A stretch of 64,000 bases of DNA. Source: Taiwanofungus camphoratus (Eukaryota; Basidiomycota; Agaricomycetes; Polyporales; Taiwanofungaceae). Below, one piece after another: positions 1-14,049 of this stretch (the first letter of the stretch is position 1; the number at the start of each line of letters is the position of its first letter). The position numbers and the translations under genes are program-made. The DNA is taken from positions 372,001 through 436,000 of the forward strand of contig CP021233.1 of the NCBI GenBank assembly GCA_003999685.1. The letters run 5' to 3'. Below the pieces are notes generated by a model. The model was not told the DNA's origin. It did not search any database and saw nothing but the letters and a program-made list of their open reading frames with translations.

Positions 1-887
1 ATTCCTGCTATATGTAGCACGTCCGCTGCCGCTGTCCGTTGTCCGTTTGCACGTCCGCTCCCCGCCCGTGTAGCGCGGCACACGTGGGCCGTCTCGCCTA
101 CGGTCTGCCGGCGGGCCACCCGCGCCCGCGCAGCGCAACGTCGGGGGCCGAGCAGCGAGCGACGAGTCTCGCCCGTCTGCCATTCCCGCACCCGGGGCTG
201 GCTGGCTGGGGCAGTGGGTAGCAGGTAGCGTGGCGCGGGCCTTGAGTTTGAGGACCGCTCTCGACGCGCGGCTTCCCACCGCTCCTCGAACGACGCGGGA
301 CGTGCCAGCCCGCTCGCGTGCCGACGGGGCATCCTGTGCCCCGCGGGATACGCTGCGGGTATCCTTATGCACATCTTGCATCTCTTCAGACGCCGTCGCC
401 GCGGACGGGCGCTCGGAGAACCCGCGTCGATGAAGTCGAGACTCAAACCGGCATCTGCGGGTCATCTCATTCGCCGCGGCGCGCCATCTGGTCGCGCGTA
501 CAGCGAGGTCGGAGTCTGCACGGTGGCATGTGTGCGGCATGGCTCGGTGCCGATGCGTCCTCGCAGTGCGCAGAATAAAACATTCTGTGCTGTCCGCGGT
601 TCAGGTGTATTTTGACCATGCCTCGCCTCATCAGATTTGGAAAGACTCTGCGTCTTGAGACAGGAAGAGCTTGCACAGGTCGTATTAGTTATTACTAGGA
701 TGGATGTTGTTCACCTGGAAGTCCATGTGTCAATGGCATGATGCATTCGAATGATATAGTTACGATGCGCAAAAAGCTACAAGTTATCTTTATTGATACA
801 GAGGAAGCCATTTCATTGTAATTACTGGTGAAACATAATTAGTAATGGAATGGTTGACACTGCACACCGAAAACCCACCGTTCAAGG
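1..887. other. GC-rich stretch without a recognisable gene
   Basis: The first ~600 bases are GC-rich and open in several frames by composition alone. None of the short open frames reads like a known protein or joins to a neighbour through splice sites. The segment from about 680 to 887 is AT-richer and lies just beyond the stop codon of the TFIIIC-like gene, so it probably includes that gene's 3' untranslated region. Confidence 0.5.
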
Positions 888-1772
888 TTACTTGCCGATT
901 GAATCATCCACGTCCATTGGGACGGGACCTCCTCCACCGGCAGTGTTGGAAGGCACATTCCCACCAGGCTCTTCTGGGGGCTCAATCGCACGCTCCTTCC
1001 CCTTCCACTTTGACTTGCCTTTGCGAGGCTTTGCTTGCTCTACATAGTCCCCGGGGACGTTATCATCGCCTTCAACAAGCTCCTCGCCTGCTTGTTCCTT
1101 CCCCTTCCCCTTCGATTTTGCGTTCCCTGTACCACCTCCCCGACCTCTGCGACTCCCCCTTCCTCCCCGTGACGGCCCAGGCTCGGCGCCGAGGCTGCCT
1201 ACCACCTCGTCTACTGTCCCGGGGATCTTCTTCGAGCTCTTGGCCGTCTTCCTCGCCTTTTGAGCGTCCGACGACGAGTCTGCCGTCTTCTCCCTCAGCT
1301 CCACCTCCTTAAAGCGGATGCGCTGCTCCGTTGTGCCGACATGCACCAGCGACTTCTTGCTACGGTCGTGATTATCATCTGTGAGACGTCAGACATGTCT
1401 GCTCCTGCCAGAGACGGGAGCGCATCCGACCTTGCGCTTCCGTGAACAGGAGTTCTGTGCCGAGCAACGACTGGTGCTCGCCCTTGAATACGGTGCCGGA
1501 CAGCTGCAAGAATGGCGTCGGCGTGTCCAGGCCCTACGCAACGATGTTCTGCTGAGCTCAGCAGACAAGGCAGAATTGAGTCTGAAATCTGCACGGCTCA
1601 CAATGAGACGATAGGAAGAGCTGCTCGGGACGAGCGTAGGCTCGACCAATCCTAGGTCGAGCGTAACGTATGCAATTTCCTCTTCCACTTGACCATCGCG
1701 TTGTTCGTAGTCCTCGTCCGGACCAAACGTCTCGACTTGGCGGTATCCGGGAATTAGCGTCTTTCCAGGCAT
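888..1772 (-). CDS. TFIIIC small subunit (GTF3C6/Sfc7 type, TFIIIC_sub6 domain)
   Basis: Three exons (1772-1602, 1533-1431, 1378-888) give 254 residues. Introns are 68 and 52 nt with GT...AG ends. The first ~100 residues match the TFIIIC_sub6 triple-barrel domain: an acidic lead, then YVTLDLG, then GLDTPTPFLQLSGTVFKG and LLGTELLF, the expected order of the family motifs. The splice joining SYRLI to GLDTP restores the motif exactly. Residues from ~110 on are low-complexity, rich in Lys, Gly and Glu, and probably disordered. By family knowledge the protein belongs to TFIIIC, which binds internal promoters of tRNA genes and recruits TFIIIB for RNA polymerase III. The yeast relative Tfc7 also carries a phosphatase-like domain that is absent here, so the arrangement is closer to human GTF3C6. 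The ATG at 1772 fits because the conserved region starts within 40 residues of it. Confidence 0.85.
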
Positions 1773-2010
1773 GATAGTCTCGCTGATTGCGATACCAAAT
1801 CAAGTCGACTGTTCCCTTAGTTGTTCAGAGCCTGAGCGAGAGCACTATAGTACAGTGTCGGTCCGTCGTCGAACGCCTTCAAATGCCTGAGTCTACGAAT
1901 GAACTTGAAATGGCTACTCATGAGCTTGTTTGGTCTAGATCTCGATCAGAAGCTGCAGCCAAACAACCATCTATGAATTCCCTGCAGTCCTCACCCGCCG
2001 TATGTGATTT

Positions 2011-2957
2011 ATGTCCTTTACCGCAACCCGCCCCCTGTTCTCTCACAAACACCCGCCATCCTCGCGCGCCTGGCTACAACGTCAGTTTCGCGATCCCTAC
2101 GTGCGGGAGCGCCTCGGCAAGTTTCGCTCGCGGTCCGCGTTCAAGCTCCTCGAGCTCGACGAAAAACTCAAGTTCTTCCAGCCCGACGTGAATGCCGTGG
2201 TAGACCTCGGTGCGGCACCTGGCGGATGGAGTCAGGTCGCCGCAGGGAAGCTCGGATGGACCGAGACTGACGTGGTGGGGCTCCCCCGGACGAGGGTCCC
2301 CATGTCGGTGTTGCCAGACTTTGGTCTACGAGAGCATGCTGAGAAGCCGAAACATGGGACCTGGAGCTCTCCTTTGCCAGATCTGGCAGAAGAGCATGAT
2401 CCGCTGGCGGATCTCGACGACGCAGCTCCTTCACGGGGGGCCGGGCGAGGAACGATAGTTGCCGTCGACCTCTTACGCATGCTGCCCATTCCCGGCGTGA
2501 AAACCGTGCGGATGGACTTCCTCTCCCCAGAAGCGGATAACTACGTCACAGCGCTGCTGAAGAACGACGCGAACCCAGAAGGCAAGGCAGATCTCGTCAT
2601 GTCGGACATGGCTGCGAACTTCTCTGGGAACAAGACGCACGACATTGAATCGTGTCTCGACATCAGCAACGCCGTCATTCAATTTACTCGGCGGCACCTG
2701 CGTACTGCCGAAAGTATGGGTAGGCGGAAGGGAGGGGTGCTTATGTGCGTGTGCCTTGCATGCCAGTGCAGACAATGTACTAATCACCGAGGTACAGCTT
2801 GAAACACTTCGAGCATCCTCTCATGAAGAAGTTCCGCGATGAAAAGCTCAAACCCTATTTCAACCTCGTCTTCAACAGCAAGCCGGATGCTAGTCGGGCG
2901 GAGTCAAGCGAGGGATACTGGTTATGTATGGGTTACAAGGGGGACAAGAAGCCATAA
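2011..2957 (+). CDS. MRM2: Mitochondrial 21S/16S rRNA 2'-O-methyltransferase (FtsJ/RrmJ family)
   Basis: Two exons (2011-2744 and 2798-2957) encode about 297 residues. The 53-nt intron has donor GTGCGT, a branch-like ACTAAT and acceptor CAG. The protein is a single FtsJ domain. The AdoMet loop reads DLGAAPGGWSQ. The catalytic K-D-K-E set can be placed in RSAFKLLEL, LVMSDMAANFSG, ILKHFEHP (created by the splice) and RAESSEGYWL. It would 2'-O-methylate a uridine in the large mitochondrial rRNA. The N-terminus is basic and Ser/Thr/Arg-rich, which suits a mitochondrial presequence (inference). Between the AdoMet motif and the second catalytic residue sits an acidic insertion of ~60 residues, longer than in bacterial RrmJ. 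The gene converges on histone H4. Nucleolar Spb1-type enzymes are much longer, so this is the short organellar class. Confidence 0.93.
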
Positions 2958-3396
2958 CCCCCACTTTTTGCACATCCTCCACAACGAAATGCAAGACCGG
3001 CGCATCAACAGTTGTGATTTTCTCAGCCGGCATCCACATGGAGAGTCATGGTTCAGGATCTTTCTGATATCGGCACCCATCCCCAGGACGATCCATCAAC
3101 TCAAGGGAGTCTGAAAGCCTTGAGGTGACGAACGCTCGCGCAACAGGGTAGCATCTTACTGCTGTTCATGAGCACGCCTTGGATACATGATCCTTTTTGG
3201 ATCATGAGCATACTGTTATAGAATAACCGTCATAGTTTGACACAAATACACGTTCTTCGTAAGACTCTGAGGATGGTAGGATAAGGCATAATGGTCAAGT
3301 ACCGAAACGTCACAGCTGGATGATAGGTAAGCCTAAAGAACATGGTGATGGTTAAATACATCCATGCACTCAACAATGAACAACTAACCTGAGCGT
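2958..3396. other. Convergent 3' region between MRM2 and histone H4
   Basis: No coding sequence is visible. The segment must hold the 3' ends of both convergent genes. I see no clear poly(A) signal pair or repeat. Confidence 0.5.
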
Positions 3397-4014
<618 letters not shown>

Positions 4015-4848
4015 GGCGCTGACAGGAGGTTTAGGTTATAAAAGAGGAGTAAGACTGAAAATGTGCTTCGACGGGTAGTGGAAGTCGGAAGGCAAGACCG
4101 ACTCAGCGGACGCGCAGCTACCGCCAACGCGATGCACGTGATCATTCATTTATTTTAGGGCAAAGCTTCGTAGGAATCGCGATTGAAATTGTCAACTTCC
4201 GCTCTGAACCTGGAGCTCGGAGGCCTGGCTCTTGAGGATCCTGCGGCCAAGATTACTGCTTATTACCGCGGTCGCGAACTGCAACTCTGCCTCTGTCCAT
4301 ATACTACTGAACGCTTTCGTTTTTCGGCTATCGCCCAAGAATCTGTTTGCACGCCCCTGCTCGGAGTGGCACCCTTCTCAGAACGCATACACTTAACAAT
4401 GGGTTCCTGAACTTGATCACGAGCGCTAGTCATCTAATGCCTGTTTACCTCCCTACCTAATTATGTGGTCTGGAGGCGAGCGGTACCAATCTGTGATCAG
4501 TGCATTTGGGATGGATACTTTAAGACACATCATCCTTTTGAGTTGTGCTTATACTGAGAGCAATGGACGTCACATCTACATTGGCGGATAATACCTGTGT
4601 ATTTGTGTATCGTTGTGGGTGCCTTCACAACTGACAGATTTGAATCCACGCGACGTGATGGTGAGCCCTTGTTTCCAGTTTGTGCACAAAGCATATTTCC
4701 GTATCTTTTTTCTCCTTTTTGAGATTCTCATGAGCGCCCGAGTTAAGCCTCGAGGCCAACTATGCTTCCCTATAGGAACCCAATAAAAGGAACTGGCAGC
4801 GGAGCCGCAAGTTTATCTTTCCTTTCCGAATTCCTCAGTTGTAGTGCC
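4015..4848. other. Intergenic region between histone H4 and the sacsin-like gene
   Basis: This divergent upstream region serves H4 to the left and the sacsin-like gene to the right. AATAAAAGG at about 4782-4790 lies some 60 bases before the ATG chosen for the sacsin-like gene and could be its TATA element, which argues against the in-frame ATG at 4762. No coding exon could be supported here. Confidence 0.4.
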
Positions 4849-7800
4849 ATGGGGAGCTTTGGTGAAAAAGTTGACCTCACTGCTATCCTGCAGTCGATCT
4901 TGGAAAGGTATCCTCTAGGTGTTGGTTTGTTCCGAGAGATAATACAGAATTCGGATGACGCAAAAGCCACAAAGCAGGTACTCTACGGTGATAATTTTGT
5001 GACATGATCTTGTCTGATGATCATGACCAGGTCTTTGTGTTGGACCACCGGACTCATTCGAAGAATGAACTTATTCATGAAAATCTAGGAGTCTTACAGG
5101 GGCCCTCTTTACTCGCGTACAATGACGCCACATTTCATGAGCAAGATTGGGACGCTTTGCGCAATATCAGTCGATCGTCAAAGAAAACCGATCCATTGTG
5201 TGTACCTCTTAAACTCTTTATGCTTTGAAGCATGATCCACACAAACTTGTAGAAAAATTGGCAAGTATGGAATTGGTATTCGATCATGTTATCACGTCAG
5301 TACTCTAAGCACTCTAGCCATTAATATACGTTGACTCCCTATGTCTCTCGATAGTTGACGGACAACCTACAAATTTTGTCCGGTAACTCTCTGGTGATCT
5401 TTGACCCTCACCATGACTTAATTGATGATGGTGGTAAGAAATGGGACCTGGCTGAGATCTGTGATCAATATCCAGACCAGCTTTCTCCATTTCGTGATTT
5501 TCTCGGTGATGCTGTTCCACCATCATTTCATGGAACTGTCATCCGTCTTCCGTTGCGCACTAGCTCGAGGGCGAGTTCGATCAGTAGCAAAGTTCCCTCA
5601 CCGGAGGAGATCCGCAATCTTCTCTTGCAGTTCATCAAGGAAGAACTAGGGATTGTCATGCTTTTTCTGTCTCATATCTCGTGTGTCGAGATTCAAGAGG
5701 TCGACAGCAAGGGGAGGAGACCAGTTGCAACATGTGTCATCACACGGCGGTCTTCTGACAACCATACCGGCAGCGATCCCGTTGCTGGATCTACCACAAG
5801 ACACTTAACCTGTACGGTCAAGATTGAGCAGTATTCGGCAAGTGGGGTCTGCGTACAAACAAATGCTCAACAGTGGTTCCTTACGCACTCATCGTTCTTC
5901 AGAGAACGATGTGTTGCTACCCTCGCAGAAAGGCTTGGTTATGGTGATGAAGATGATGTCATGTCAAATCTCGATATCGAGAAACTTTGTCCTAATGAAG
6001 GGAGTCCGGTGGCTATTGCAATCCCACTCCCCGTCGGGTCTCCATCAGGATCAGCAGCAGGTCGTCTTTTTACCTACCTTCCCTTGCCTCTGAATACCGG
6101 ATTTCCCTGTCACATACATGCTCTGTTTGCTCTCACGGATTCAAGAGACCATCTACGGAACAGCATGGAGAAGGTCCTCCATAAAACTCGTGCCAAGTAC
6201 GTGCATCGCTGATGTGTCACAGGACGTGACGGTTCATTTTATTTCATTTAGATTTCTCATTGAGTGGAATCATGTCCTCTTTGAAAATTTCATACCGGAT
6301 GCATGGGTTGCGATGCTGGAGAACGTGATCGAACATGAAGAAGCTGGTGACATTTACCAGGTGTGGCCACCAGTCCAACACCCTGTCTCAGGTGGCGAAT
6401 CCGCATACTGGCGGAAATTGCTACTTAGGGTCCTCCAAGTTGTGATAGACCGGCAATCACCTATATGGCCGGTGATCCCTGGTGTGACCGCTAAGGAAAA
6501 CGCTCTGAATCTTGGTGTTACTCGTGTTCGGCGAGTAGACTACACCGCGCTCGACAGTGTTCTCGTCGCTGCTGATGATTTGGATCCTGCACTTCTTGGT
6601 GCACTTGCGGATGCCGGGGTGATAGTGACGCAACCGCCCGCATACATCTTCGTTATGCTTGTCGAGAGCCAGGAGAATCAGAACGTTCTGACACCTCGAG
6701 CCGCACATGACGCTATAGTGGTAAGTGTGCTCTTCACACCGTAATTCTTTGCTCCGGCTCAGCTGTGTCTATTGTATCCAGCAAGGTGGGAGGAATATTT
6801 CAAAGTTGGATTCACCGTCAAAAGAACGCATATTACGCTACCTGCTTTCAAGTGGTGACATATCCCTACTAGCCGACCTTCCGTGGTTTCCACTGGTCTC
6901 TGGAGAATTTGTCTCCCTGCACACCAATGACGACGCAAGCAACTCCAACGCTGTACATACCCTGTTACGCAGAGAGGAAGCCCACCTTTTTAGAGACTAC
7001 GACTTGACAGCAATAGCACTTTATCAGCTGTCTAACACTGTTGCTGATGAATTGTTCACTCGTGGGGGGGCCGTCCTGAACGTTGCACAACTTTCTTGCA
7101 AGAAGGTTGTTGAATACCTTTGGTTGGCCTTTGAACATCATGGACTATCTTTCACAATCCCGACATCATCATGTGTGACAGAGGAGATGTTGAAGTGGTT
7201 ATTTCAATTTTGGAACTGGTCAGTCTCATGGTCGTCAGGTGATGAGCTCCTCTCTTCTCTTCGATCAGCCACATTACTTCCTACCAGCGAGAAGTACCTA
7301 TGGATTACTCAAGAGGGTTTATTTCTTGAAAATGGAATTGAAGATCCCGTTTTGCGAGAGGTTCTCATCCAGTTCGGTGTATCATTTCTGCATCCCACTT
7401 TTCCGCGTACGGCTCGCCGTTATCTTGAACAGCATTCACTCACCAGATATCCAGATCGTGCCGCAGACCTTCTCGATACTCTCCGGCACCAGACAGGCTA
7501 TTCCTTGAGTGAGGATGCTGCCCAAAGTCTCCGGCAGCACCTATCACTTTGCTTATCACGATCAGCACGGTTGACTGACAGACAAAAATTTCAATTGCGA
7601 TCTTTGCCAATTTTCCGTCTGCTGGTTCCCAACAGCGCCTCTAAGGAGGCATCTTCCTTAGTTCGCCTTTGCTCTATCCCATCCAGAGCAAGCATCTACT
7701 GCGTTGCGGGTGCTGGCACTGATTTACTTCCTAGCATACCCGGCACGGTGTTTTTGGCAGATTGCGATTCGGGACGTTCTCTTGTGGAGCATATTGACTT

Positions 7801-10800
7801 ACGAGCTGCAGTCAAACTGCTTTCAGAATTCGATATTGTTCAGTTAGCAACGGCAAACTTGATGAACCAATCCCCGGATTTCCAAGTCGCTTTACTCGAA
7901 CGTCTGGCAAGTCGACCATCGCTTCGAGCTTATGAAATCATTCGAACCTTGAAAGAGACCCCATTCGTCCCTATCCTCGGAGACGAGACTATATATCGTG
8001 CTCCTAAAGACGTTGTGGATCCGGATTCTGATATTGCCAATCTTATCTGCCCTGATGAATTCGTTCTCCCATCTACGGAAGGCTTATCTTCCAGGATGGT
8101 CCTTGCCCTAAGAACGCTCGGAATGATGCGTCGTCAATTATCTACCGACTTTGTGCAAGATCGCATAGCATATATCTATGACCTCGGGTTCTCGTCTCCG
8201 CGGCGTGCATCCCAGCTATCATACAGTCTACTGCAGCTGTTGCAATCGACATCTTTCAATTGTGCGAGTCTTCAAATCTCCACTGATGTTATGTGGTTGC
8301 CGATGCCTGAAGGACTGTGTGACGCGCAACAATGCCGTGACCGACAGAATTACCAATTGTTTGATCGTGTACTACCAATAATCGATATCAACATAGAATC
8401 CCTAAGGAAAGTCCTTGGATGGGATCAGCCTGTCTCATTGTCTATCTTGAAGAGACAACTCGAAGCCGTCATCTCAGAAAGCCCTGATACGGACTATCTG
8501 TACCCTATTGTACGTGAGCTTGGGTCACGGATTCAAGAGCTCCATCCACATTTCCTCCTAGAACTTCGACAAGTGACGTTATGCCGACAGTGGATCCCTA
8601 TCGCACCAGACTGTATCGCAACATCATCGGAGGCCGTATTCTCCTTGACCTCAGATCTTACGGGCTTTCATCAAATTCCCCTGGAGTTGACATCGTGCCC
8701 AGGAGTGAGAAAGCTACTTAGAGAAATGGGTTGTAGCATACGGTGAGAGGCTCTTCGTGTCTTCCAAGGACTTTTATTCATGTACTATCAGTCCATCGAA
8801 CAAAGCTCTGCTGCATCAACTCCATGGTTTGAAGAATGAATCCACCCCTTCTCCGAGTGGAAAAGCAGTCAATTTGTTGAAGGCAATTCAGTTCGAAGAC
8901 CTGACGGACGAAGAATCCGCACAAATCGTGGTACCTGATCTCGACGGTCGTCTACGTAGCTGCCAGGATTTGTATCAAGATGATCTAGGGCCTCGCGCAC
9001 GTTATGTGGAACTACCTAGCAACAGGACTAAGGTGCATAAACAAGTCGCCGAAGACTTCAAGCTGAGAGAGCACCTCGGAATACAATCACTTAGCTCATT
9101 ACACTTGCAGAGGTTAGACCCTGATGATGAAGATATGCATGAAGATTTGACCATCCGTATTCGGAATGTCTTGTCTTCGTACTCCCAAGAACATAGTTTC
9201 AACGAGTTCCTCGCCAACGCAGTGGACGCGAATGCTAACGAGTTCGACATCCTCTTGGATGAGAAACATATCGATGTGACTGGTCTTGAATTCCTGTCTC
9301 CGCAAATGCATCAGTTGTGGTCAGGGCCTGCTCTGGTCCTGCACAATGACGCGGAATTTACAGAACAAGATTTTAAAGGCATACGTGAGGTCGGACTCGG
9401 TGGAAAGCAAAGTCGTCCCGGCACCATTGGCAAATATGGACTAGGTGCTCTTTCCATGTTCCACTTCACAGATGTATGTCAGCTTTATGTTAAACTTCTA
9501 TCATTCCTCACTGAGTATCTATTCCCATCTAGTGCCCAATGATCATCTCTAAGCAACATGTACTTATTCTTGATCCAGGGAACATATACCTTCCTCCTGA
9601 CCGTGATCGTCATAGAAACGCTTTACGTATTCCATTAAGCACTCTCCGCAGGTAAATTGTATATGCTTAAGGTTAGGTTGACTGCTCTAACCGACACAAT
9701 TTCCATAGGCTATACAGTGGTCATGTTGAGGTCTTGCATGGGCTCTTCGGGTTCTCCAAAAACGTGGACTGCTACGAAGGGGTATGGTTTTGTTGTACGT
9801 CATAATACATCCTTACTGAACTGTATCACGTGGTAGACATTGTTTAGGCTGCCTCTACGAACAAAGAGCCTACAGGCATGCTGCAGATTATCCCCAGACC
9901 CGTTGAATATATCAAGGGTCCGGAGAATGCTGGAATCATATGAGGAAGTCGCACCTCAATCGCTCATCTTCATCCGACTCAATGTCGTCAGGGCATGGGA
10001 GAGGGACTCACAAGGATCCTGCCTGCAATCCTGGTCTGTTACCACATTGCGTGAACAAATACAGCAGGAGCATAATTATCAATGCGAACGGCTGGTGGTC
10101 AAACGGAGTCCGAGTCGTTCTTCTATTCAGCCCCATTCGCAAGAATGGCACGTTGTCTCCTCTACAGTCTCATTGGAGACTCTACTGTGTCCTTTCCAAC
10201 AATTAATCAGCAGTCGACGTCTGAAGGATATTGTCATCGGGCTTGCTGGGCCATTATCGATGTCACCAAAATTCTCAGGCAGATTTTTCTCTATGTTACC
10301 ACTTCCTACAAATGCGTCGTTGCCAGTCCATGTCAACGCATCATTCATTCTTGCAGATGATCGGCGGTCGATCAGATTTGACGACAACGGTCAATCCATC
10401 CCGGACGCCAAATATAATCGCTGGATCTTGGTCGAATTAATTCCGCCACTTTACTTCTATCTTCTTGAAACTTGGCCATTTGAGCTTAAAAACCATGGCA
10501 TATGGCCAGGAACCACTGAGGATCCTCTATCGCGAGCTATTTCTGATGCATTCTACACACTGTTGGCCGATACCAACAGGAAAGTCTTTCATAGTATCCA
10601 AGGCAATAGACGGCAGCCTCGACATTCAGTAGTTCTTGGAGATGAGCCCGATGCTGTAAAGAACGTTCTGTTGGTTCTTCGGCCTTTAGAATTGATCAAA
10701 GTCTCTCATCTCATCAGCAAGAAAGTTCTGGAAGCCGGAGTCCCTGGCGTGACAGCTGCATTTGTCCACGACATTATTGAACAAGGTCGTACGCAACTAA

Positions 10801-13514
10801 GGGCGGCATACTCCTCGACGGCACTCTCTAGGGAAACGACAGTAGGGTTAAATGATATCGAAGGTCTACTTTTTTTCCTCTTGGCATCGCCATCGCCGCA
10901 GTTTAAGGGTCTTCCTCTACTCCCACTCGCTGATGGAAGCCTTGGGGACGTCACCACTAATGAAAGGACGATATATTGGAGTTCTTGGTCATCACATGAC
11001 AAGCCATGGCCATTATTCCCGTCTATTCGATTTCTTCATCCCGATATCCAATCAAATTTGGTTACGGCGTTGGAGCGTGATGCCAATGTCTCTCAACTGA
11101 CGGGCCCTGCGATCGTGGATCTCATAGAGGAACACTTGCCTGGTTCAAAGACGCGCACCCGGAAGACGTCTCCTCAAGAACAAATATGGATACATGCCTT
11201 CTGGTCCAGATTCAACCTGTTTGGAATCACAATGGAAGATATTGCCGGCCTTGCCTTGGTACCCACGAGTCACGTGGGCCAGTATGTCTCCATTCAACAT
11301 TGCCATACCGAGGCTGTTCTTGCTTGGCCCAAAACTTCAGAAATACCGCGCTCATTGTACGCTTCCTTGCAGAAGTTGGGGGCTGTCCTACTACAAGAGG
11401 AAAACTTACCCGAAGTACTCCAACAACATCTGGCCCCCATCTCTCTGACACTTACAAGGGTGCTAAAGTTCTTCAAATTCGCTAGTTCTAATGCTATATT
11501 TGGGCGACATCGGGACATTTTACTTCCGCTCTCTGAGAAAGAACAAGATGACTTTGCCATGTGGACACGGCAACAATTGAATCTTTCAGCAAGAGAGCTG
11601 TCAAATGAGACCGAGCTCATTTCAATTGTTCGCCAACTCCAGATATGGCCAGCACACTGCGCCGATTCGATAGAACTGCGTTCACTCTCCGATCAAGACC
11701 TCAAGGTATTGCCACCCGACGCTCGATATACTGACATCGGTCGTTTCCTCACAACTGCGTACTACTTTGCGGAGGTTCCATCGATAGTGCTTGAATTGTT
11801 GAATGGCGTCCCAATGAACATCGCAGAGCTTGCAGCTCGTCTGGACCATAACATAAGAATCCTGCAGCCACTTGATGTACCTAGCTATCAGCAACTTCTA
11901 AGCCTCATCTTGCGTTATACCTGGCAATCAGGAGTCGCTCCTATCAGGGTGCCAAATAGTCTCCTTGAGCTAGTGAAGCCGGATACGTTATATGCACGCT
12001 CGGAGCTACTATTCCAAGCTGCCTTCTTGACTCGTCCACAGTATTTTCTTCACCAGGAGTTTGCTGTCTACGAAAGCTCCCTTCATCCATTGGGTCTTCA
12101 CCATAAACCTGACTTCGCAGCCTTCAAAAAATGCGTTGAAGTTCTTCACGAAGACGATGGTCCCAACAAGCTGGAGCGTGCGAACCAATTGTATGAATGG
12201 TATCAAGAATTACCTACGCAAATAGGTGCGCAAAAGGGGTTGTGGCAGCAATTAGCTGCATATCGCTTTATTCCTTGTGATCCCACCCGGAGACAGTACA
12301 GAGATTCCTCCATTCGTTGTGATGAATACGTGCTTCCGCTGCCAGACCTTGTTTCTCCGAATGAAATACTTCGTCCAGAACATGAACAGATTGCATGGAC
12401 ACAGAGGGCGAAGTTTCTCATCCATCCACATTCGCGGCTTTTCCTAGCAGATCCATGGTTGGGTGTGCCTTCTATCGTAGATGTTGTAAGTTTCATCATC
12501 GAGACCCGCATGTCATCATAAACATCTCTCACGTGACAATGCAGGTCAATCATCTCGATAAACTAGTTTTCAATATAATTCCCAATCACCGTGGGCACGT
12601 CGAAATCCTGGAAGACTTACGTGCAACTTACCAATGGCTCAACGAGAGGAGTAAAGAAGCGGAGCCTCTCTTATTCAGACGCAGAACAGAATCACTGTTC
12701 CTCAACATAGATGATCCATCTGGTCCCTGGCAATTCGTGTGCGCAAGCCGCTTGATATTCAATTCTCCCGATGAAAATGAGCGACAAAGTGTCCGCCTGT
12801 TCTTGATGGCTTTCAAAGATCTGCTTATCTCCGCTGGTGCGCTTGAAGTTAGGCAACCGGTCGTGCCCGAAATTGCCATTTCACCCGCAGAGGAGGTACT
12901 TCTACGCTGGCGTTCCTCTATGAATTACCAGCGACGTCATCAATGTCTTACGGATGCTGTCTTTGTCAGCGCCGATGGTGAAAAGTTCCACGTTCATCGA
13001 ACCTTTTTAGCAACCCTAAATGAATATTTCCGAGACCTGTTCTGTGGTTCTCTTCGTGAAAGTGGACCTGCTTCGACTGAGAACCCCATGACCGTCTCGC
13101 TGGAGGAGACCACTAAGAGTGTGAGATGCGTCCTAGGTATGATGTTTTAAGATATCAGACGGTGATTGTTCTTCATGGAATGGAGCAGATTTCATTTATA
13201 CCGGCGAGCTTGAAGACTCAGACCAGTACGATCAAAGCGAATTGATTAAAATCCTTCACCTTGCGCACCGCTGGAGTATTGTTGACCTCCAAAACGAAGT
13301 TCAAATTCTATTGATCCGCACGATGACGCCCGGAACCTATAAACACTGTGAGTAATCTTTGAATATTTTTCTACCTTGATAACAAGCTTCCGATCTTATA
13401 ACAGTACGCGATGAAGCTGAACGCCTACACGCGATATTACTGGTAGAAAAATGTAAGGAATATGAAAGGAACAACTTCCAGACGTTTCGGCAAATAGAAG
13501 TTCAGAGCGATTGA
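4849..13514 (+). CDS. Sacsin-like protein with two Hsp90-type ATPase modules and a C-terminal BTB/POZ domain
   Basis: Thirteen exons: 4849-4977, 5031-5197, 5253-5295, 5355-6196, 6252-6720, 6782-8742, 8792-9473, 9533-9651, 9709-9781, 9837-12485, 12545-13136, 13189-13347, 13405-13514. They sum to 7995 nt and 2664 residues with every phase consistent and all introns GT...AG, 48-60 nt. Residues 1-~230 form the first Hsp90/sacsin-type ATP-binding fold, with the N-box FREIIQNSDDA and glycine box KIGKYGIGIRSCYH. A second copy starts near residue 1320, with FNEFLANAVDANA and TIGKYGLGALSMFHF. Residues ~2510-2620 are a BTB/POZ domain (FVSADGEKFHVHRTFLA, then VLDFIYTGEL). Human sacsin carries ubiquitin-like, J and HEPN domains instead. 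By analogy it is a cytosolic chaperone-like ATPase, and the BTB may allow dimerisation or Cullin-3 binding; both are inference. The second N-box has Asn-Ala where the first has Asn-Ser, but the key Asp is kept in both. Confidence 0.92.
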
Positions 13515-14049
13515 CAAGGTCGAATCACACGTCTCTCCATCTAGTTATATATATTACTATATTCGTGGTCTTTCATGTAGCTCGGCAGTCGTATTGTATC
13601 TCTCTGGCCCTAGGCGGCCCAATTTTTCTTGACCCATGTTTATTGGGCTGTAATCGGCTACAAGGAGTCAAGCAGCCGCGGGACCTGAAAAGATACATTG
13701 ATCTTTGCATGTCATCACCCACGTTATGAAGCCTGGATTTTTTGGATAAATTTCAGCGCCTTATAATATACAGGACGAATGGGAAATCAGAGATGAGTAA
13801 CGTACAGCTTTTACTTACTAGATAGGAGTCTATAGGTGTGCAGGTCACTGCTTAAGTACTGGTGCCGCAGTGACTCACGATTGGCCATTTCGATAATCGT
13901 CTGCACGTGATAACAGATCGAGTCATGGGTGCATACACGCAAGAACACAGAAACTGAAAATCGGGCACCAGTGCACTGTATCTTGCTACTTGCAGCACTG
14001 CAATTTCTTCGCCTCCTGGACGGTATTTCTCCTGTTATTGTCATATGCC
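13515..14049. other. Spacer between the sacsin-like gene and TyrRS
   Basis: Tandem-gene spacer. It must hold the 3' end of the sacsin-like transcript and the TyrRS promoter. An in-frame upstream start at 13990 would add 20 hydrophobic residues to TyrRS, but the conserved protein starts at 14050. Confidence 0.45.

Noticed and set aside
4762-4848. Upstream in-frame ATG for the sacsin-like gene
   Set aside because: It would place AATAAAAGG, the likely TATA element, inside the coding region and adds residues not expected before the conserved start FGEKVDLTA.
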